A stretch of 64,000 bases of DNA, from positions 1,426,001-1,490,000 of the forward strand of contig NZ_CP132957.1 of assembly GCF_030863805.1 (NCBI RefSeq), in the 5' to 3' direction. Under the pieces are notes generated by a model. That model was not told the origin of the DNA. It saw only the letters and a list, made by a program, of their open reading frames with translations, and made no database searches. Each line of letters begins with the position of its first letter. Positions within the stretch are counted from its first letter, which is position 1. The position numbers and the translations under genes are program-made. Shown here piece by piece: positions 8,722-17,544 of the stretch. The stretch comes from Kineothrix sp. MB12-C1 (lineage in GTDB: Bacteria; Bacillota; Clostridia; Lachnospirales; Lachnospiraceae).

Positions 8722-11700
8722 TTACATCACTTTTATATTTTCTTTTCCATATAATTCTTCCAACTTTTCCACTAGCTCCCGATCCGCATTGACACTCCGG
8801 TTAGGAGGTAGATTCTTCACTGCTTTCGGATTTTCCACATAGATGCAGACTCCATCCTTACCGTCAGAAGCGGCAAGCAGAGCAAGAAGAGACTGTTCCA
8901 CTTCTTCATAGGCTTCTTTGGTAGGAAACTTAATCCACAACTTTTTCGTGATTTCATCAAATCCGGTTATCTTCTCACAAATAAGCTTCCCATCCTTATC
9001 CTCTTCCACAGAAACTCTTCCTTTGATGAAAACCTTATTATCCTCCATTAGCTTCTGGACATTCCTCTCATAATCCTTGGGGAAAACGATAACTTCTACA
9101 GTTCCGACCAAATCTTCTACCTGTAAAAAAGCCATTACCTTATCATTTTTCGTATATTTAATCTTCTTATCCGCTATAATACCGCCGATAATGACAGGCT
9201 CCCCGTCTCTGGCTTTCGTCTCACCACTCTCTTCATCCAGAATAAAATCTGCTGTTGTATTCGTAGTGTTTTTCCGCCATATCTCCTCATATTCCTCCAG
9301 AGGATGCCCACTGACGTAAATTCCCAGCACTTCCTTTTCAAGAGCAAGCCTCATCTCCTTGGAATATTCTCCTACATCCGGCATTTTAATCTCGTAATCT
9401 TCCTTTTCTTCTTCGGACACGATATCAAAAAGTGAAATCTGACCTGCCATATTATTTTTCTTATCCTGGTGCAGACGATCCATTACCTGCACATAAATAT
9501 TCATAAATTGCTTTCTCGTGCCTCCAAGTCCATCCAAAGCTCCCGACTTGATAAAGTTTTCCACGGTACGCTTATTCATATCTTTATCTGACATCCGTAC
9601 GATAAAATCATTCAGATTCGCAAAAGGTCCTCTTTCTTCACGTTCCTTCACCACCGCATCGATAACAGGGCGGCCAACACCTTTAATTGCGGTCAAAGCA
9701 TAGCGAATGGAACCGCCGCTTACGGAGAATCCGGCTTCCCCTGCATTAATATCAGGCGGCAAAATAGCAATTCCCATGCTTCGGCATGTCATAATATACT
9801 CCGAAACTTTACTTGAAAAGTCAATAACGGAAGTAAGTAACGCTGCCATGAATTCTACAGGATAGTAATACTTCAAATATGCAGTCTGATAGGAAACTAT
9901 CGCATAACATGCTGCGTGGGACTTATTAAATGCATACTTGGCAAAGTCCATCATATCTTCATAAAGCTGACTCGCCGTCTTCTCATCGATTCCGTTAGCC
10001 ACGCATCCGGGGACTCCCTCCTCGGAATTCCCATAGATAAAGTTATTTCTCTCCTTTTCCATCACTGACTGCTTTTTCTTACTCATGGCTCTCCTTAACA
10101 AATCACTTCTGCCAAGAGTATATCCACCCAAATCACGTACGATCTGCATAACCTGCTCCTGGTATACAATGCAACCATACGTAGGATTCAAAATAGGCTC
10201 CAACTGAGGGCAGGAATAAGTAATTGCATGATGGTTATTCTTTCCTTTAATATATTTGGGAATAAAGTCCATGGGACCCGGGCGGTAAAGGGAAATTCCC
10301 GCTATGATATCCTCCAGGTTCTGGGGCTTGAGCTCCTTCATAAAGCTTTTCATTCCGCCGCTTTCCAATTGGAAAATACCATCCGTCCTTCCCGTACCAA
10401 TAGAGGAAAGAACTGCCTTGTCATCGTAATCAATCCCATGCATATCCAGCTTAATGCCACGGCCTTTTTCCACAAGACGTACTGCATTCTGAATGACCGT
10501 CAATGTGCGAAGCCCGAGGAAGTCCATCTTCAAAAGGCCCAATTCCTCAATCGTATTCATAGAAAACTGAGTAGTAATAGAACCATCACTTCCCCTGGAA
10601 AGGGGCACGAATTCCTCCGCAGGTCTGCTGCAAATTACTACCCCTGCCGCATGCATAGACGTATGCCTGGGAAGTCCTTCCAGGCGCTTGCTCATATCGA
10701 TAAGGGTCTTCATCTGTTCATCTTGTTCATAGAGCTTCCGGAATTCAGGGTTGATGGTGAGCGCACGGTCAATCGTAATATTCAATTCATTCGGTATCAT
10801 CTTAGCAATGGAATCCACATAGGCATAAGGAAGATCCATCACCCTTCCCACATCGCGTATAACACCTTTCGCAGCCATCGTACCGAAGGTAACAATCTGT
10901 ACCACCTTGTCCGCTCCGTACTTGCTACCCACATAGTCGATAACCTCTTGCCTGCGCTCGAAACAAAAGTCAATATCGATATCAGGCATGGAGATTCGTT
11001 CCGGGTTCAGGAAACGCTCGAACAGCAAACTATATTTAATAGGATCAATATCCGTAATTTTCAAGCAATACGCTACGATACTTCCTGCCGCCGAACCTCG
11101 CCCCGGCCCTACGATAATATCATTTTGTTTCGCATAATTGATGAAATCCCATACGATCAAGAAGTAATCCACATATCCCATACTTTGAATAACGCCGAGC
11201 TCATAATCCAGGCGCTCTTTTAGCTCATCGTTTACTTCTCCGTATCTTTCTATCAGTCCGTCGTAGCATAATTTATTCAGATAAGAAAGGGAATCATGAC
11301 CTTCCGGCACTTCAAAATGTGGCAGCTTCGTCACGCCGAACTCAATATCCACATGACACCGGTCCGCAATTCTCTGCGTATTTTCCACCGCTTCCCAAGC
11401 ATAAGGGAACAAGGCTTTCATATCCTCTTCGCTCTTCACGTAATACTGTCCGCCTTCATAGCGCATACGCTCTTCATCCGCCAGCTTCTTCGCGGTCTGT
11501 ATACAGAGCAAAATATCATGAGGCTTCTCATCATCCGCATACGTATAATGAACGTCATTGGTAGCAACAAGGGGAATGTCAAGCTCCTTACTCATCTGCA
11601 AAAGAGCGGAGTTCACTGTCTTTTGTTCCGGAATTCCATGGTCCTGCAGCTCCAGGAAATAATTTCCTTTTCCGAAGCAGTTCTCATATTTGCGCGCTGC

Positions 11701-12171
11701 CTTTTTGGCTTCCTCGGGCAGTCCCTTCATAACATATCTCTGCACTTCCCCTGCCAGACATGCGGAAAGAGCTATAATTCCTTCATGAAACTCTTCCAGA
11801 ACCTCCATATCCACACGGGGTCTGTAATAATATCCTTCAGTAAATCCCCGGCTGACTATTTTCATCAGATTAGCATATCCTGTATTATTCTCTGCCAAAA
11901 GAACGAGATGGTAATATCTGTCCTCTCCTCCCGTCAGCTCCTTATCAAAACGAGAATTAGGTGCCACATATACTTCACAGCCAAGAATCGGATTGATGCC
12001 AGCCGCCTTCGCTTCCTTATAAAAGTCAATAACACCGTACATAACGCCGTGGTCGGTAATCGCCGCACTGTCCATACCGAGCTCTTTAACGCGTTTTATA
12101 TATTCTTTTATTTTATTGGAACCGTCCAAAAGGCTGTATTCCGTATGGACGTGCAAATGGGTAAATGCCAT
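8722..12171 (-). CDS. dnaE: DNA polymerase III subunit alpha (DnaE)
   Basis: A 1149-residue replicative polymerase. It begins with a PHP domain (HLHVHTEYSLLDGSNKI), then the polymerase palm and fingers with the catalytic aspartates in MPDIDIDFCFERR near residue 400 and TSMHAAGVVI. A helix-hairpin-helix tandem follows (IKGVGRPVIDAVV), then a C-terminal OB fold (VIIGGIIADKKI, AFLQVEDLVGTVEVIVFP). No exonuclease insert is present, so it is DnaE rather than PolC. ATG at 12171 is preceded by AAGGAG. In low-GC Gram-positives this enzyme extends primers alongside PolC. It is full length with no frameshift. Confidence 0.96.
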   Translation of the reverse strand: MAFTHLHVHTEYSLLDGSNKIKEYIKRVKELGMDSAAITDHGVMYGVIDFYKEAKAAGINPILGCEVYVAPNSRFDKELTGGEDRYYHLVLLAENNTGYANLMKIVSRGFTEGYYYRPRVDMEVLEEFHEGIIALSACLAGEVQRYVMKGLPEEAKKAARKYENCFGKGNYFLELQDHGIPEQKTVNSALLQMSKELDIPLVATNDVHYTYADDEKPHDILLCIQTAKKLADEERMRYEGGQYYVKSEEDMKALFPYAWEAVENTQRIADRCHVDIEFGVTKLPHFEVPEGHDSLSYLNKLCYDGLIERYGEVNDELKERLDYELGVIQSMGYVDYFLIVWDFINYAKQNDIIVGPGRGSAAGSIVAYCLKITDIDPIKYSLLFERFLNPERISMPDIDIDFCFERRQEVIDYVGSKYGADKVVQIVTFGTMAAKGVIRDVGRVMDLPYAYVDSIAKMIPNELNITIDRALTINPEFRKLYEQDEQMKTLIDMSKRLEGLPRHTSMHAAGVVICSRPAEEFVPLSRGSDGSITTQFSMNTIEELGLLKMDFLGLRTLTVIQNAVRLVEKGRGIKLDMHGIDYDDKAVLSSIGTGRTDGIFQLESGGMKSFMKELKPQNLEDIIAGISLYRPGPMDFIPKYIKGKNNHHAITYSCPQLEPILNPTYGCIVYQEQVMQIVRDLGGYTLGRSDLLRRAMSKKKQSVMEKERNNFIYGNSEEGVPGCVANGIDEKTASQLYEDMMDFAKYAFNKSHAACYAIVSYQTAYLKYYYPVEFMAALLTSVIDFSSKVSEYIMTCRSMGIAILPPDINAGEAGFSVSGGSIRYALTAIKGVGRPVIDAVVKEREERGPFANLNDFIVRMSDKDMNKRTVENFIKSGALDGLGGTRKQFMNIYVQVMDRLHQDKKNNMAGQISLFDIVSEEEKEDYEIKMPDVGEYSKEMRLALEKEVLGIYVSGHPLEEYEEIWRKNTTNTTADFILDEESGETKARDGEPVIIGGIIADKKIKYTKNDKVMAFLQVEDLVGTVEVIVFPKDYERNVQKLMEDNKVFIKGRVSVEEDKDGKLICEKITGFDEITKKLWIKFPTKEAYEEVEQSLLALLAASDGKDGVCIYVENPKAVKNLPPNRSVNADRELVEKLEELYGKENIKVM

Positions 12172-12202
12172 AATTGACGCTCCTTATTTTTCTCTGTTGT
12201 AA

Positions 12203-12267
12203 TACAATAATGTAACACATATTTAATTACCATATTTATTTCTCAATATTTGTACTACAACATTGTA
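12203..12267. promoter_or_regulatory. Paired TACA-N4-TGTA dyads upstream of dnaE
   Basis: Two 12-nt dyads of the form TACA-N4-TGTA lie at 12203-12214 and 12256-12267, 32 and 85 nt before the dnaE start. Their spacing is 53 nt, five helical turns. No sharp promoter could be placed nearby. They look like a dimeric repressor site, but the regulator is unknown. Confidence 0.4.
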
Positions 12268-12275
12268 CCATAAAT

Positions 12276-12314
12276 AATGTCTGCAGGCATCCCGAAAATC
12301 TGCCGGCCTACATT
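12276..12314 (-). terminator. Imperfect hairpin after glmS, possible terminator
   Basis: Arms 12276-12289 and 12301-12314 pair with three mismatches. The following minus-strand bases ATTTATGG are weakly T-rich. It is 71 nt beyond the glmS stop. Confidence 0.45.
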
Positions 12315-12385
12315 ATTTTTGCATTGATTTCAGATACGCAGAACCGGAACCGACTGTTTCATAATTCCTTTTTCCCATTATTTGC

Positions 12386-14209
12386 TTACTCTACAGTAAC
12401 TACTTTCGCCAGATTGCGCGGTTTATCTACATCCAGACCTTTATCCAGCGATACATAGTAAGCCAGAAGTTGCAATGCGGCAGAAGCCGGCATTACCATA
12501 AACTCATCTTCCATCACCGGAAGCTTAAATACCCCGCGGAAAGAGGCGGCTTTATCCAGCGTATAAGTTTCCTTCATAAATAAGACAACTTCCGCCCCTC
12601 TGGATTGCACTTCTTTTATATTGGAGAATTCCTTGGACTGAACTTTATCCTGTGTCACTACAGCTATCACAGGTGTATCTTCTGTAATAAGCGCAATTGT
12701 TCCATGCTTGAGTTCTCCGGATGCATAGGCTTCGGAATGAATATAAGAGATTTCTTTTAACTTCAGCGAGCCTTCCAGAAGAATGCAATAATCCAGTCCC
12801 CTTCCTATCATAAATACATCCGCGGCGTCTAAAATCCCCCTGGCAATATCATGAATTTCCTCTCGTCTATCCAGCACCTGCTTCATCACTTCCGGTACTC
12901 GCATAAGCTCTCTTGTAAATGCGGCTGTCCTCTCTTTATCAAAAACCCCACGCACATACGCCATCCGTGCCGCCAAAAGATAAAGTACCGCCAACTGCGT
13001 CGTATAAGCCTTAGTGCTTGCCACCGCAATTTCCGGTCCTGCATTCGTATAGATCACATATTCGCTTTCCCTGGCAATGGAGGCTCCCCGCACATTCACG
13101 ATTGCCATCGTCCTTGCACCATTTTTCTTCGCATATTTAAGAGCTTCTAACGTATCGATGGTCTCTCCCGATTGAGAAATGGCAATTACGAGCGTTTTCT
13201 CATCCACTACAATATCCGAATACATGAACTCGCTGGCAAGTTCCACATCCATATGAATTCGTACCAATGAATGTATCAATGCTTTGCCTACCAACCCTGC
13301 ATGCATCGCCGTTCCGCAAGCCACCACGCAGATACGCTCACAGTCTCTCAGTAAGTGGTCGGGAATCTCATCCTGCGTAAAGTAAGGAACTCCTTCATAG
13401 ATTCTAGGCTGCAGAGTTTCACGAATAACTTCCGGCTGCTCCATAATTTCTTTTTCCATATAAAAAGGATAGCCGTCCTTACCGCTGCGGCTCGTATCCC
13501 AGTCCAGCACAAGCCACCGCGGCTCTGCTGTTTCTCCTGACAAATCATATAGAGTGGCTCCTTCTTCCTTAAGCTCTAAAATATGGAATTCAGGCAACAC
13601 AAAATACTCCTCGGAATATTGTCCGAGAACCGCCGCATCAGAGGCAAGCATCATACCATTGTCCGTCCTTGTCACCACGATAGGGCTTACATTTCTGATT
13701 GCAAAGATAGTACCCGGTATATCCTCGAACAGAATTCCGAGAGCGAAGGTGCCTTTCAATTTAAGAACAGCTTTTCGGATTGCCTCGTAAGGATCTCCCT
13801 TATAAAAATGAGAAAGTACAGCCGCTGCCACCTCACTGTCCGTTTGTGAATGCAGCTGATCCAGTAATCCGTATTTTCCTATTAAATCCTTATAGTTTTC
13901 AATAATACCGTTGTGAATCAGCGTTACTTTTCCATATTTATGGGGGTGCGCATTCTCACTGCTCACGCCTCCATGAGTTGCCCATCTCGTATGACCGATA
14001 CCGCAGGTGCCTTCTATTTCTTCCTTCTCACACAGATTTCTTAAATCTTTTACTCTTCCCGCACATTTATAAACCTGTATTTGACTTTTCTCTCCTTCAC
14101 ACACTGCAATACCGGCACTGTCATACCCTCTATATTCCAACAGTTCAAGAGTATCCAGCATAATATCCTTTGCCGCATCTTTTCCTGTATATCCAATAAT
14201 TCCACACAT
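12386..14209 (-). CDS. glmS: Glutamine-fructose-6-phosphate aminotransferase GlmS
   Basis: A 607-residue enzyme making glucosamine 6-phosphate from fructose 6-phosphate and glutamine, the first step to UDP-GlcNAc for peptidoglycan. The N-terminal glutaminase begins MCGIIGYTG with the nucleophilic Cys2, followed by GHTRWATHG. Two SIS sugar-isomerase domains follow (VACGTAMHAGLVGKALI, ISQSGETIDTLEALKYAKK, GRGLDYCILLEGSLKLKEISY). The C-terminal KPRNLAKVVTVE is the classic family ending. Expression is controlled by the self-cleaving ribozyme immediately upstream, which responds to the product. murA, further along, uses the same sugar nucleotide. Confidence 0.97.
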   Translation of the reverse strand: MCGIIGYTGKDAAKDIMLDTLELLEYRGYDSAGIAVCEGEKSQIQVYKCAGRVKDLRNLCEKEEIEGTCGIGHTRWATHGGVSSENAHPHKYGKVTLIHNGIIENYKDLIGKYGLLDQLHSQTDSEVAAAVLSHFYKGDPYEAIRKAVLKLKGTFALGILFEDIPGTIFAIRNVSPIVVTRTDNGMMLASDAAVLGQYSEEYFVLPEFHILELKEEGATLYDLSGETAEPRWLVLDWDTSRSGKDGYPFYMEKEIMEQPEVIRETLQPRIYEGVPYFTQDEIPDHLLRDCERICVVACGTAMHAGLVGKALIHSLVRIHMDVELASEFMYSDIVVDEKTLVIAISQSGETIDTLEALKYAKKNGARTMAIVNVRGASIARESEYVIYTNAGPEIAVASTKAYTTQLAVLYLLAARMAYVRGVFDKERTAAFTRELMRVPEVMKQVLDRREEIHDIARGILDAADVFMIGRGLDYCILLEGSLKLKEISYIHSEAYASGELKHGTIALITEDTPVIAVVTQDKVQSKEFSNIKEVQSRGAEVVLFMKETYTLDKAASFRGVFKLPVMEDEFMVMPASAALQLLAYYVSLDKGLDVDKPRNLAKVVTVE

Positions 14210-14279
14210 AAATCTTCCTCATCTTTCTATATTTATCATTTTCATGATTGATTACTTTTTATCCTCCGTTATACCGTTT

Positions 14280-14415
14280 TTGTTTTGCGGTTACCCGCAT
14301 ATTTGTGTCGGTATATCTCGCACCGGAGTTTGTACGGGAAGGTATCCGCCGAATTTTCGATAACCTTCCATCCTCGTTAACCTGTGCTTTTCCGGCCACA
14401 GGTGCATGGCGCTAG
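14280..14415 (-). ncRNA. glmS ribozyme-riboswitch
   Basis: The minus strand carries the conserved core of the glucosamine-6-phosphate-activated ribozyme: the cleavage-site segment AGCGCC (complement of 14408-14413), with cleavage expected between the A at 14413 and the G at 14412. It is followed by a P2 hairpin, TTAACGAGGATGGAAGG, then TTATCGAAAATTCGGCGGAT, and the P3/P4 stems ending near 14280. The ribozyme sits 70 nt before the glmS start. Cleavage lets RNase J degrade the downstream mRNA when the product is abundant. The 3' boundary is approximate. Confidence 0.93.
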
Positions 14416-14522
14416 ATGGGAAAACGTGAGAAATTACTGCAACAGTCGATACGTACCAAGTTTTGCGTATCTGAAATAAATGCAATGTCATATTCATTTT
14501 TCAAGGTGCGAATTACTGTGGA

Positions 14523-14551
14523 ATTATAGCACAGTTTTTTTTCGATGTAAA
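14523..14551 (-). promoter_or_regulatory. Sigma-A promoter of glmS
   Basis: TTTACA (14546-14551) and a consensus TATAAT (14523-14528) are spaced by 17 nt on the minus strand. Transcription would begin about 100 nt before the ribozyme cleavage site, leaving a leader of unknown role between 14414 and about 14516. Confidence 0.85.
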
Positions 14552-14670
14552 TGCTGTACTCTCCCGGAGGAATTATTTCCTTCCTATATAATATGATGTT
14601 GGAGGTAAAAGGTATTTTGCCCCCTGATACCTGCGGATTGTCACGCACTTTCCGGTATCATAATATATAG

Positions 14671-14713
14671 AATGCCGGCCCTGGAAAATTGTAACTTCCC
14701 GGCCGGCATTTTT
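14671..14713. terminator. Hairpin terminator between metK and glmS
   Basis: A perfect 10-bp stem, 14671-14680 with 14701-14710 (AATGCCGGCC type), has an inner GGAA/TTCC extension. The T-run is on the plus side (ATTTTT), with a weaker TTCTATATATT on the minus side, so it is best formed as a plus-strand terminator but probably also ends metK transcripts. Confidence 0.6.
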
Positions 14714-14718
14714 AACAT

Positions 14719-14754
14719 TCTTACGGTCAGCGCAGTAAATGCGCAGGCCTGTTG
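14719..14754. repeat. REP-like palindrome, copy B
   Basis: Arms 14725-14734 and 14740-14749 around a GTAAA loop match copy A at 2786-2822 almost base for base, including flanking CTTAC and TGTTGAA. The single arm difference makes a T-G pair, keeping the stem. It starts 11 nt past the metK stop. Confidence 0.8.
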
Positions 14755-14764
14755 AAAAATCACC

Positions 14765-15964
14765 TTATAAATAACTTCTCAATACATCTGCCTTGTCCAA
14801 TTTCTCCCAAGGAAGATCCAGATCATTGCGTCCAAAATGTCCGTAAGCAGCCGTCTGCTTGTAAATAGGACGACGTAAATCCAGCATTTTAATAATTCCT
14901 GCCGGACGAAGGTCGAAGTTCTCACGGATAATTTCTATCAGCTTTCCATCTTCTATTTTACCTGTTCCGAAGGTATCCACCATAATGGAGGTAGGCTGTG
15001 CCACACCGATAGCGTAGGACAACTGAATCTCACATTTCTCCGCAACTCCGGATGCTACGATATTCTTCGCTACATATCGAGCTGCATAGGCTGCCGAACG
15101 GTCTACCTTCGTGCAGTCCTTACCGGAGAAAGCACCGCCGCCGTGACGCGCATATCCGCCGTAGGTGTCTACAATAATCTTTCGTCCTGTCAATCCGGCA
15201 TCTCCGTGAGGCCCGCCGATAACAAAACGGCCTGTAGGATTGATGAAAAACTTCGTATTCTCATCGATTAATTCCTTCGGAAGTACCGGTTCAAATACAT
15301 ATTTCTTAATATCTTCATGGATCTGCTCCTGAGTCACAGCTTCATCATGCTGTGTAGATAATACAACAGCTTCTAAACGAAGCGGCTTACCGGCTTTATC
15401 ATATTCTACAGAAACCTGGCTCTTTCCATCGGGTCTTAAATATTTCAATGTTCCGTCCTTACGAACTTTGGTAAGCTGAAGTGCAAGTCTGTGAGCAAGC
15501 GAAATGGAATATGGCATATATTCCTCTGTCTCGTTCGTCGCATATCCGAACATCATACCCTGATCCCCGGCCCCAATCGCTTCGATTTCCTCATCAGTCA
15601 TCTTCTTCTCCGCCGATTCCTGTTTTGCCTCAAAGGCTTTATCTACGCCCATAGCGATATCGGAAGATTGCTCATCGATTGCAACTAATACCGCACAAGT
15701 ATTGCCGTCAAAGCCATATTCCGACTTCGTATAACCGATTTCCTTAATTGTCTCACGAGCAATTCTCTGTATATCCACATAAGCATTCGTCGTAATTTCT
15801 CCCGTTACCAATACGAAACCGGTACAAGTAGCAACCTCACATGCAACGCGGCTCATAGGGTCCTTCTCCATTAATGCATCGAGCACTGCGTCCGAAATAG
15901 CATCGCAGACTTTATCGGGATGTCCCTCTGTTACTGATTCTGAAGTAAATAAAAATTTCTCCAT
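14765..15964 (-). CDS. metK: S-adenosylmethionine synthetase
   Basis: A 399-residue enzyme joining methionine and ATP to make S-adenosylmethionine, the cell's methyl donor. Family signatures are [17 protein letters not shown] near residue 15, [12 protein letters not shown] near 130 and the phosphate loop [19 protein letters not shown] near 277. Length matches the bacterial norm (380-400). The gene is alone in its unit, preceded by a SAM-I riboswitch with its own terminator and promoter, so it is shut down by its product. It is divergent from the HD-GYP gene. REP copy B follows its stop. Confidence 0.97.
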   Translation of the reverse strand: MEKFLFTSESVTEGHPDKVCDAISDAVLDALMEKDPMSRVACEVATCTGFVLVTGEITTNAYVDIQRIARETIKEIGYTKSEYGFDGNTCAVLVAIDEQSSDIAMGVDKAFEAKQESAEKKMTDEEIEAIGAGDQGMMFGYATNETEEYMPYSISLAHRLALQLTKVRKDGTLKYLRPDGKSQVSVEYDKAGKPLRLEAVVLSTQHDEAVTQEQIHEDIKKYVFEPVLPKELIDENTKFFINPTGRFVIGGPHGDAGLTGRKIIVDTYGGYARHGGGAFSGKDCTKVDRSAAYAARYVAKNIVASGVAEKCEIQLSYAIGVAQPTSIMVDTFGTGKIEDGKLIEIIRENFDLRPAGIIKMLDLRRPIYKQTAAYGHFGRNDLDLPWEKLDKADVLRSYL

Positions 15965-15995
15965 CTTAGTTCCTCCTTTTAGTTGATGAATGGGA

Positions 15996-16026
15996 ATAAA
16001 ATAAATCCACTTACAAGAAGCGGATT
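15996..16026 (-). terminator. Riboswitch-controlled terminator before metK
   Basis: A 9-bp stem with one G-U pair (16004-16012 with 16018-16026, loop 16013-16017) is followed on the minus strand by TATTTTATT. It lies between the SAM aptamer and the metK ribosome binding site, so it is the off-switch of the riboswitch. Confidence 0.85.
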
Positions 16027-16046
16027 CAATAGTTGATAATCAAATC

Positions 16047-16164
16047 CTCTTATCGTTCGACCTGCCATTTCCGGCAGTTTACTCGCTCAGGCAGGCACCT
16101 TCCTCATTAGGGGTTGCCGTGGCTTCTCAGGTCCTCTGTACCTCCACCACTCTGAATAAGAGAT
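16047..16164 (-). promoter_or_regulatory. SAM-I (S-box) riboswitch
   Basis: The minus strand has the S-box layout: P1 arm CTCTTAT (16156-16162 region), GAGGTACAGAGGACCTG, the conserved GCCACGGCAACC, AAGGTGC, a GC-rich P4 hairpin, and the closing GAACGATAAGAG. Binding of S-adenosylmethionine stabilises P1 and lets the terminator at 15996-16026 form, reducing metK transcription. Position and gene fit established S-box biology. Confidence 0.95.
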
Positions 16165-16197
16165 TTTCTACAATATGGACTTTTCATATCTTTTTTT

Positions 16198-16226
16198 AAA
16201 ATACACTACTTCCTCTAATTTGTCAA
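16198..16226 (-). promoter_or_regulatory. Sigma-A promoter of metK
   Basis: Consensus TTGACA (16221-16226), 17-nt spacer and TATTTT (16198-16203) lie about 35 nt before the aptamer. An inverted copy of the sequence follows (TTGTCAATGATATACATTGACA), a possible extra dyad. Confidence 0.75.
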
Positions 16227-16344
16227 TGTATATCATTGACAATATTCGCCAAAACTCCTATAATTTCTATGTGGTATTTGCTAATTTTTCGTTAAATTTG
16301 CTTATGCCTGACTTATGGGAAAATACTACATTTGGAGGGGCGAT

Positions 16345-17421
16345 ATGAGGAAAGTCAACGCATCTAGGTTGGTACCCGGTATGGTAACAGCAGAAGATGT
16401 TTATAGTTACACCAATCACCTTATTCTGCCAAAAGGATTAATACTAACAGATAAGGCCATTACAAAGCTGGAATTCTACTCTATCATCAGCGTGAAGATT
16501 GAGGATGAAGAGGTAGAAACACCCGAGACACAAGAAGAAGAGGATATTTCTTATTCGGAACGTCTTAAGCAGACTCCGGAGTTTCAAAGTTTTCAGAGGG
16601 ATTTCGACCAAAAGACAGAACAATTTCAATCGACCATCACCGATTTGCTGGAAGACGATTCAGAGATCAATCCGGATCAATTGGTAGAGCATGCCTTATC
16701 TTTGCTTTCTTCTGAAAACAAGTACGTCAACGTATTCGATATGCTTCACTGCATGAGACAAAGAGATGACGTCACTTTCGTTCATTGTATGAATGTGGGA
16801 CTGATATGCAACATTTTCGCACATTGGCTTCGTATGGACGAGGAAGAAATACGCATTGCCACAATCAGCGGTATGCTTCATGATATCGGCAAAGTCAAGA
16901 TGCCGGAAAAAATCATGAAAAAACCTGGAAAATTAACGACTTGGGAATATAGTATCGTTAAGACTCACCCTCGTGAATCTTATAATATGCTGGAAAAGCA
17001 TTCTATCGATTCACATATTAAAAACGTAGCACTGATGCACCACGAGCGTTGTGACGGCTCCGGCTATCCCCTGGGTCTTAAAGAGGAGCAGATCGACCCC
17101 TATGCGAAAATCGTTGCTATTGCCGATGTCTACGATGCTATGACGAGCGCACGCATTTATAGAGGACCGCTTTGTCCCTTTAAGGTTATCGAAACCTTTG
17201 AAAATGAAGGTTTCCAGAAATACGATTCCCAATATATTCTCACCTTCTTGGAGAATATCGTACACACCTACCTGCTCCATGATGTCCGCCTTACGAACGG
17301 CGAAGTAGGAACTATCGTATATATTAACAAACATAAACTATCCAAGCCGACGATAAAGATTGGGACGAAATACATTAATCTTTCCGAGGAACCGCATCTG
17401 TTTATCGATGCCATACTTTAA
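16345..17421 (+). CDS. HD-GYP domain cyclic-di-GMP phosphodiesterase
   Basis: A 358-residue protein likely to hydrolyse cyclic di-GMP. ATG at 16345 is chosen because GGAGGGG lies 4 nt upstream and the product then starts MRKVNASRLVPGMVTAEDV, the usual N terminus of such proteins; an earlier ATG at 16315 has no such site. After an N-terminal DUF3391-like region (1-110), the HD-GYP domain carries MLHDIGKVKMPEKIM, the HHERCDGSGYP signature and AIADVYDAMTSARIYR, with all metal-binding His/Asp residues. No receiver domain or membrane helix is present. It is monocistronic, between metK and murA, and ends at a bidirectional terminator. Confidence 0.92.
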   Translation: MRKVNASRLVPGMVTAEDVYSYTNHLILPKGLILTDKAITKLEFYSIISVKIEDEEVETPETQEEEDISYSERLKQTPEFQSFQRDFDQKTEQFQSTITDLLEDDSEINPDQLVEHALSLLSSENKYVNVFDMLHCMRQRDDVTFVHCMNVGLICNIFAHWLRMDEEEIRIATISGMLHDIGKVKMPEKIMKKPGKLTTWEYSIVKTHPRESYNMLEKHSIDSHIKNVALMHHERCDGSGYPLGLKEEQIDPYAKIVAIADVYDAMTSARIYRGPLCPFKVIETFENEGFQKYDSQYILTFLENIVHTYLLHDVRLTNGEVGTIVYINKHKLSKPTIKIGTKYINLSEEPHLFIDAIL

Positions 17422-17452
17422 ACTTATTATTAAAGAAGGTTCTCTACATTAT

Positions 17453-17488
17453 AAAAACACATAAACAGTCTTCTGCTTATGTGTTTTT
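17453..17488. terminator. Bidirectional terminator between HD-GYP and murA
   Basis: A perfect 12-bp stem (17453-17464 with 17477-17488) carries A-runs and T-runs on both sides. It serves the converging HD-GYP gene and murA. Confidence 0.9.
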
Positions 17489-17544
17489 CTTTATCTTATT
17501 TTTATAATACCTTCTTTTCTTCTATTCTGCCTTTATTCCTTACT

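Noticed and set aside
10228-12177. Long plus-strand ORFs (up to 331 codons) opposite dnaE
   Set aside because: They are antisense shadows of a clear, full-length dnaE; no ribosome binding sites or known domains.
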